Below the pieces are notes generated by a model. The model saw only the letters and a list, made by a program, of their open reading frames with translations, had not been told where the DNA came from and searched no databases. From positions 1,488,001 through 1,552,000 of the forward strand of contig JAGYXB010001964.1 of NCBI GenBank assembly GCA_022495005.1: a stretch of 64,000 bases of DNA, in the 5' to 3' direction. Positions 57,728 to 64,000 of the stretch are shown here, in pieces (position 1 is the stretch's first letter; every line of letters begins with the position of its first letter). The position numbers and the translations under genes were made by a program. Source of the stretch: Rhyacophila brunnea (lineage: Eukaryota; Arthropoda; Insecta; Trichoptera; Rhyacophilidae).

Positions 57728-58567
57728 TTTTTAATTTATTTTAGTCTTTCGTCATCATCAGGCACTGTTCGCACTCACTAATGGCAAATCCATACTGATA
57801 AGAACATAGTTAACTCTATAAATTTAATATACCACATAATCGTGAAGTTTGATAGTTTTGACAGAAAATATGAAGTAGTTAGAGTGACGCCAAGTGGGAA
57901 AAAACAATGCAATATGCATCATGTAAGAGCAGTCAGAAATAATAATAGCAACAATATATTAAATTCACCCCATGTAATCGAAGTCAGCGCAATTTCAAAG
58001 TTTTTCCAATATAGTCGATAAAACACATTATTAATACAATAAAAACGTATAAACCTCGTTAGGTACTAAGTAAAGGAGAAAGTGTATAAACTTGCCTTGG
58101 AAAAACCCATAGTCGATACATTACATACTCACTTTTAATTATTATTTATTAACCGATTCAATTAATTAGAATTTAAATACATGTGTTCCAAAAAGTATAT
58201 CGGAATATTAATAAATGACCTGAAAACAATGCCATACATTCTAAATGTATTGGTATACTCCCATCTATATCCTTCAAGTAAAAGTTTTGCAACGGTCTGC
58301 GGTTTATGATAAATTAAACCTTAAGTCATCATTGAATAAAGCACATTGTTCAACCAATAATAAATTATGAATTATCAAGCAAACTGTAAATCAGTAGATT
58401 TGAAAACCATATTATAGAAGGTACGTATTATATTGATTAAATTATAAGTAATCTAAGCCAGTGTTTCCAAAAGTGAGTTAAAAATACCCTTACCATCTGC
58501 ATAATGAAATTATTAGGTAAGTATATCGTTAGATTTTTTACAAAGTTTTTATAAGGTCGTATTTTTT
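57728..58567. other. stretch without recognised feature
   Basis: AT-rich. A hAT-like string CAGTGTTTCCAAAAGTGAG at 58461 has no partner end. Confidence 0.35.
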
Positions 58568-59035
58568 ATTATTTGTCCAGTGGTTGTTTATCCAGTACAA
58601 ATCTTGCTATCGATTTTTAACTAATTTTCCGACTAGCTAGACATTTGAATTTTTTAGAATATATCAGCACACAGTGCCAATGCATTCTTTTAATACTTTT
58701 AGCCATCTTTAAGTAGAATTGAATTCATTTTCAGTTGATTCTGTTTTGTATGAAAAGTTATTTCGGAAGAAATCCGTTAAAAGTAAAAACTATTATTGGT
58801 TGCTTGGGGTCTGGGGTCCTATCAACTAAATTATTAATATATACGTGCGTTACTATGGAAATCAATATGAAATGCCAAAATGACATTTCAGTATTCTACA
58901 TTTATTCAGAATTTCTATCAAGTACACATTTTTTTTAATCGTTTAAGCTAGTCAAGTCAATTTTATATGATTCAACAGAATATTTTAAAACGTTGTATAT
59001 GAAAAATTCTTTTTATCTTGTAATTATTCTATTTT
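58568..59035 (+). repeat. family Z dispersed repeat, copy D
   Basis: A long, well-preserved member. It starts ATTTGTCCAGTGGTTGTTTA and ends near TTTTTATCTTGTAATTATTC, with all the blocks listed for copy A. The open frame 58735-58938 falls inside and is not conserved in the other copies. Confidence 0.78.
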
Positions 59036-59509
59036 GAATTCTGAAATATATGCATGACACTCGTGGCAGATTTGTTTACTACCCTATGTCCCGATTATTT
59101 AATTATTAGTATTTTTGTTTCATTTAAAGAATGCAGGTAATGTATATGGTTAAAGCACTTTTTAAAATTATTGTACTGTCAAAACACACAATATAACTAA
59201 TTCATGTTTTACTAATTTAACAGATTATAGTTAAATATATTCAACAAAGTTTGTAATCTGAGCGTAATTTTTGGAAAAAATGCAACATATTAAATTCCGT
59301 ATTTGCCTTGATACTCTTATATATAATAATAATATATTATGACATGTTTATATTATTTTATTATCATCTGAAGGTTTATTTTTTCCTATTCATAAAATAA
59401 TATACTTAGTCACGGATATCTGATGTACAAAATAAGGCATTGCTTTCATTTTTAACGTGACGGTGCTTATAATAATACTCTTTTATGGTATTATTATATT
59501 TTATATCAA

Positions 59510-59680
59510 TAAAATATAATTTATAACATACATAATTTGAAAATTCATCAAAGAATTATTATTTAACTACTATAAAAATTCTTTTTGAAAAAAATATCAC
59601 ATCCAGTAGGATTCGAACCTGCGCCTTCCAGGATTTGCGCCAATCTGTCCTTGACCACTGAACTATAAGTGTAATATTAT
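59510..59680 (-). mobile_element. SINE family S1, copy f
   Basis: The complement has A box TTATAGTTCAGTGGTCAAGG, B box GCAGGTTCGAATCCTACTGG (the best B box in the window), then TTTTTTTCAAAAAGAATTTT and a body resembling TATGTATGTTATAAATT. The 5' region (complement of 59681-59760) resembles copy e (GAATATTGTTAAAGCC, CAATAATTTTGTCG). Confidence 0.75.
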
Positions 59681-59814
59681 TTAATTGCGACAAAATTATT
59701 GACTAGTGGCTTTAACAATATTCTCTGAAACGCTTCCTAAATATTGTTATTATTGGCAGTCAGCTTTTGTGATTTAAATCTAAATATTAATTATGTACCA
59801 TAATTTTTATTATA

Positions 59815-60010
59815 ACATAATTGGGCTTGCACTAGTAGCGACGAGCACATGGGCGCGAATCCCGCGGGGTGCACGTTTGAATACTGCTGTTTCTCGAATT
59901 TTTTCAAAAAGATTTTTTCCGGTGGTTATATATTTCTCTGCCGTGCTTTCAAATTATGTATGTTCAATAAAGAATCTTACATTCTTAATTTTTGTGAATA
60001 ATTAGTGTAA
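59815..60010 (+). mobile_element. SINE family S1, copy g
   Basis: Plus-strand member with a weak head (CGCGAATCCCGCGGGG, then CACGTTTGAATACTG), TTTTTTCAAAAAGATTTTTT, CCGGTGGTTATATAT, TATGTATGTTCAATAAAGAA, TCTTACATTCTTAATTTTTG and GTGAATAATTAG. With copy f it forms a head-to-head pair 135 bases apart. Confidence 0.7.
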
Positions 60011-60690
60011 TAAAAGAAATAGTTTATTAGATAAATTCTGTTTCGAAAAGACAAGTTATAATAGTATCGCATACGTACTAAGTCTACAGAGCATCTAGGA
60101 TAAAATCACAAAGATACATAAAATTTTTAATTTATTATTTCAATGGATTTTAAAATTGGAATATCCGGCGTGTCAAAAATGTTTCATACTATCAATATAA
60201 TGTAAACTTAATATAGGTATCTGAAAATACCCTTTACGATTTTAATACATCTAATGTGTGACCTTCAGAGTACTCTAAAATAAATAGTGGTATGTTGACG
60301 TTAATGTATTCGAAATTTAAATAAGTTGCTTGAGTTCTAAATATAATATACGTATATTGTAGAATACAAAACGATATCTAACTAAGTAATCTAGTAAATA
60401 GTTTTCAGTGTGTACCATCTTGTTTCCGACAAGAGGGTAAGGTTATGGTTTCTGGAGTCATTGATATATGCTTATTAGTTTCCAAGTCGATTGTGGAGAC
60501 AGAATGAGTGTTTTGTTAAAGTACGTACTTCAAATAAACGTTTGGATTAAATGTAATAGTGAACAATTAGAAATAATACACAGAATTAAGATGACCGCGA
60601 AGACTATGGTGTGTTCACTTGTGAAGTTTAAAAGAGACATATTCATTTTTTTCCGACCATTAATTATTACGATAGTCTTTAAAAATAAAT
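60011..60690. other. stretch without recognised gene
   Basis: The plus frame 60468-60719 runs into the left end of the X element. Part of it (NVWIKCNSEQLEIIHRIK) looks less AT-driven, but no family or firm splice site is seen. Confidence 0.3.
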
Positions 60691-61214
60691 CGGTGTGCGT
60701 ACTTATGTACGCGCGTTAAAAGTTATACTTCTTTGGCATAACAAAAACAAAACTTGTGTTAACATAGATTCTTCAGCTGGCTCATTAAATTACATACTCA
60801 AGAAAAATTACCACTTATTGAAACGCCGTTGGTTTATTTCTATACACTTTAACTTATATTACTAAATTATATAATAATTTATCGTTGTTTTTATTTTTAA
60901 AGTGACAACTGCCACTATGGCGTTTAATAGTTTGTTTACGTAAGGAATTACAAATGCCCGACAATAATAAATTCGCTGCCTAGGCAACGGAACAATTCTA
61001 AACTATAATATTATACTGTATAAATATAACAATTGGAGTATCATACTGTGGCGTAATGGTAGTGCGTTAGGCTAATAACCGTACAATCGGTGGTTCGAAT
61101 CCAATCGACTGCGTTTATTTTTGTGTGAAAAAATAAATTATATTGTGTTACATGTCACACGCCAAAAATACACTCTTATCTGATTTTCCAAATGCGCCTA
61201 AAGAAGTAGTATGA
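60691..61214 (+). mobile_element. family X element, copy 1 (uninterrupted)
   Basis: About 524 bp. Starts CGGTGTGCGTACTTATGTAC then AGTTATACTTCTTTGGC; ends ACACGCCAAAAATACAC then ATGCGCCTAAAGAAGTAGTA. The interior shares TTGGTTTATTTCTATACACT, TAACTTATATTACTAAATTA and CTGCCTAGGCAA with copy 2. The tRNA-Ile-like block is at 61048-61115. The only open frames are short. Confidence 0.8.
61048..61115 (+). repeat. tRNA-Ile-like segment inside family X
   Basis: GTGGCGTAATGGTAGTGCG (A box), TAGGCTAATAACCG (anticodon arm with AAT) and GGTGGTTCGAATCCAATC (canonical B box). This is the best preserved of the three copies, but a matching 3' acceptor strand is lacking, so it is unlikely to be a functional tRNA gene. 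Confidence 0.65.
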
Positions 61215-62120
61215 TTTCAAAAACAGATAAAAGAAATAATGTAACATGACCAATTGAGGCTGTTAATTTCAAAGACGTTACCTTCATATTCTACCACTTA
61301 AAAATAATCGTAGAAAACTTGTCGAGCACATTAAAAATTGCAAATCGAATATTATATATTTTTTCGCTAATATTATGTTAGTAAGAAATTAGAAAAGTTA
61401 ATAGAGAAATAAAAATTCTTAACGTCAATAAACTTAAATTTAAAAAAAATCGTGGTTTAAGTCAGTCGTAAAATATAAAAAAATACCGGCTAATTTAATT
61501 CTATTTACTAACAAGCGGAGCTGAATTTTATTATATTTTATGAATATACGTACGATGGACAAGTGCTTGCAGAATCAAGAATCAGAATCAAGAAAAATGT
61601 CACAAAAAGTAAAAAAAAGAGGATACCGGATAACATGCTCCGCCCATTTTTAACCGCACTTCCATTATAAACTAACAAGCTCCTCCCATTTAGTAAACAG
61701 CGCTTAGAAGCGTAGCCGACAAGATGTTGCAGAAGAGTATGTTAGTAACTTATTTAAAAAAATCAATTAAATACCGTTTGACTTCGTAATGGCCGCTTCA
61801 TTCAATGCGTCCAACGCAACTGGTGCGTTGCCCATCAGGTGGCCATTAGATATAATTAGCATGTTATTTAAATGTGGTAATTAGTCTGCAGCGAATGGGT
61901 TTTGATTCAATGTTTCAATTCAAATGTATTCAATTTAGGCTAGATAATTTAGGAATTGACGTTCGGTGTTGAAACTATATCGAAACATTTTTTTATAAAG
62001 CAAGATCATTTATAATTTCTTCTCCAACTTACAGCTAGTAGTGCTACATGTATTGATAATGTAACTAATGCTAACAATCAATAATGCAGTACCTAGTAGA
62101 AAAAACTCAGTGTGAGGCCT
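61215..62120. other. stretch without recognised feature
   Basis: AT-rich; only a small GCGTCCAACGCAACTGGTGC region near 61807 stands out. Confidence 0.35.
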
Positions 62121-62281
62121 CAGTGCCAGCGTTCGGCGCAGCGTTGAGCGTTTTGCGTAACTCAAAAGTATAACCGTATAAATTTATAACCAAAAAAAGA
62201 CATTGTCTACGAACATTTTCACAAACGGTTATACGTTTGAGTTTCGCAAAATGCTCAACGCTGCGCCGAACGCTGCCACTC
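62121..62281. mobile_element. small foldback MITE with ~57-bp TIRs
   Basis: 161 bp. The arms CAGTGCCAGCGTTCGGCGCA, GCGTTGAGCGTTTTGCG, AACTCAAAAGTATAACCGT and their complement differ at about five positions. The loop is ~45 bases of AT-rich DNA. The two overlapping open frames (62107-62292 minus, 62203-62496 plus) encode near-identical peptides only because of the palindrome. Confidence 0.85.
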
Positions 62282-62404
62282 AAGACGTACACTCACGCGT
62301 AAGTCAGTCGCATCTCAATAGTCAATCAATAAAAACAGTTCTGTCTGTTGATTACTTAATAATTGTTATCCACATGTTATTTTTTTTTATTTATTACTTA
62401 CAAT

Positions 62405-63112
62405 TAGGGAATCCAATCCCGAGCCAAAATTCTGATCCCGGGATTTCGGGATTACAATTTGACAATCCCGGGAATGGCATTTTTTTCCATTGTTAATATA
62501 AAATTTTTATATTTACAAATAACATTGATAAAATCGGTCAAAAATAAATCTAGTATAATGTATACTATTTAAGACATTTATTGTTAATATTGTATACGTT
62601 CAATCTTGGAACTGTATAAGTTTAATGGAGTAAATAATATTGTAATATAAATAATAATGTGAATTTAAGATGAGATTGGTGTTTTTGAAGACTTAATGAA
62701 TGGATTAGCGAGATTTAAAATAGTAAATCAAATCATGATGTACTTATGTACTTACTTTTCCGCTTATCTAATTAGTCAGCCATAAAACGTATGAGATCAT
62801 GGTGGAATTACTTTGTCAATAGTGCTAAGCATTGTTCTTTCCAATCTTTCTCATTTTTATTAATTTATATGAAAAAATAAAATGAATCGGCAACTTACAC
62901 ACGGGTATAAATCAAATTTCAATCAAACTCAGTTTATTTCTTATTTAGTTATTTGTTATTAAAAGTATTTTTTCTGTTATAGTTTCGTTTTTATTTTATT
63001 TTTCATAAAAATTGATAAAAAAAACAATCCCGAAAGCTTCAGGATTATGTTTATCAATCCCGGGATTCATAGGTATCGAAAATAGCTCGGGATCTCGAGA
63101 TTAGAATCCCTA
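62405..63112. mobile_element. hAT-like element with perfect TSD
   Basis: 708 bp. The left end TAGGGAATCCAATCCCGAGC and the complement of the right end TAGGGATTCTAATCTCGAGA begin the TIRs, with repeated TCCCGGGATT strings just inside both ends. Identical 8-base duplications CTTACAAT flank it (62397-62404, 63113-63120). There is no transposase frame, so it is non-autonomous. The end sequence resembles that of the element at 36875-37599. Confidence 0.92.
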
Positions 63113-63120
63113 CTTACAAT

Positions 63121-64000
63121 CAACTACAATGATTGTAGTATCTATACAATAATGATTTACGTACTGCAGGATTGACATAGAAATTGTATGACACTGTACT
63201 CTCATATGCCCCTATGTCAGTGTGTTAGAGTAAATAAACTAAAACCAACGTGAAGTTAATTATATACATTTGAAAATAAAGTATTTTGATATATTAATTA
63301 AACCATGATCTCGACGATAATCATAGCAATGAATCAAAGTGAATTTCTTATACCACCCGCTCATAAATAAATGACCATCCGGACTGACGCGGGCTGAATT
63401 GAACTTATTTTAATTAAACGCATCCACGTCAGATTGTAGGGTCTCGGCTTTTCCTGTGGGAAATTTTCCGCCGAATCGGTTTTCCGGCAAAGACTAATGA
63501 CACGCACACAGACGCGCTATCAAAGGCTGCGCTGCCATTTTTATTTAATCTCTCTTTTTGCAAGCAGATCACATGGAGGTTTTTTTGCCACTGAATGAAA
63601 TATTATACATTCGACAATTTTTTGCGGTCTATTTGAGAAATTTTGTTTAAACTACAACATACCACTGGCTTATTTACAATTATTTAGTATTATCAATTAA
63701 ATAATCACAGAAGCACTTAGGCTTGACAAATTCATATAGTAAATGAATTATGACCTAATTGATAATCGAATCTGTAACCCCTGATGAGAAGCCAGTATCT
63801 TACAAACTGGAATACCAGGTTTACCAATATGTATATTATACCTGAATGTAGCTGTAATGAATACTGGATTACTTTGGAGGGGACACGAGTAAATCACAAA
63901 AGTTTTTGAAATACTTCTGTTAATAAAAAACAGTATAACTCTATTGAATGGTTGATAATAATATTATGTTTATTTGAATATTAAGTAATAATATCGTCGG
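63121..64000. other. stretch without recognised feature
   Basis: A slightly GC-richer part at 63370-63540 (GGGTCTCGGCTTTTCC, TTTTCCGCCGAATCGGTTTT) has no open frame or repeat partner here. Confidence 0.35.

Noticed and set aside
61048..61115. A functional tRNA-Ile gene
   Set aside because: A and B boxes are present, but no matching acceptor stem; it recurs inside copies of a TIR element.
62107..62496. Overlapping frames on both strands with similar peptides
   Set aside because: Explained by the palindromic MITE at 62121-62281.
1..64000. Prokaryotic genes, CRISPR arrays, rRNA, endogenous viral genes
   Set aside because: No repeat-spacer array, ribosomal RNA motif, operon-like gene run or viral protein motif was seen.

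Overview
This is an AT-rich (roughly 70% A+T) eukaryotic window, most likely from an insect and plausibly an aphid. It is full of TATTATTA-type runs and GTAGGTA motifs, has very few open frames, and carries dense remains of non-LTR retrotransposons, tRNA-derived SINEs and short inverted-repeat DNA elements. The aphid assignment is inference; no host gene was recognised by family. There is no prokaryotic gene organisation, operon, CRISPR array or rRNA. The longest open frame (33364-34200, minus) is the C-terminal part of a reverse transcriptase.

Layout. 1-5100: a MITE with arms of about 80-90 bp, a dispersed repeat (family Z), a 230-bp direct duplication, a LINE 3' end and an inverted-repeat element (family Y). 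6.8-7.5 kb: a palindromic MITE inside a probable hAT-like element. 8.5-15 kb: SINE bodies, a second palindromic MITE, an 8-bp-TSD MITE and more copies of Y and Z. 17.5-18.4 kb: the longest LINE relic of the Jockey-like family. 20.6-21.1 kb: a MITE with ~48-bp TIRs. 27.4-30.2 kb: two LINE 3' ends and a four-unit tandem array that looks like reiterated LINE tails. 31.3-32.1 kb: a foldback element with ~115-bp arms. 33.4-34.2 kb: a young 5'-truncated RTE-like LINE. 36.9-37.6 kb: a hAT-like element with a MITE nested in it. 40.8-44.5 kb: a long-TIR MITE, a short element with a THAP-like exon relic, and a 1.9-kb TIR element with many ATTCGGGA motifs. 46.3-47.2 kb: a hAT element with perfect 8-bp TSDs and a nested MITE. 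50.8-61.2 kb: four members of family X, whose shared termini enclose, in three of them, an isoleucine-tRNA-like segment. 54.2-54.6 kb: another LINE relic. 62.1-63.1 kb: a small foldback and a hAT-like element with a perfect 8-bp TSD.

Host coding content is minimal. The best candidate exon is 38202-38294 on the minus strand, 93 bp, with a good acceptor and a GTAAGT donor and one open frame of 30 codons. Weaker candidates lie at 36404-36477 (+), 39437-39532 (-), 43932-44010 (-) and 56522-56699 (+). The window is best read as intergenic or large-intron DNA built by repeated nested transposition. The most informative parts are the nested insertions with intact target-site duplications, which give relative ages; the tRNA-bearing X family; the THAP-exon relic; and the ATTCGGGA-rich TIR element.
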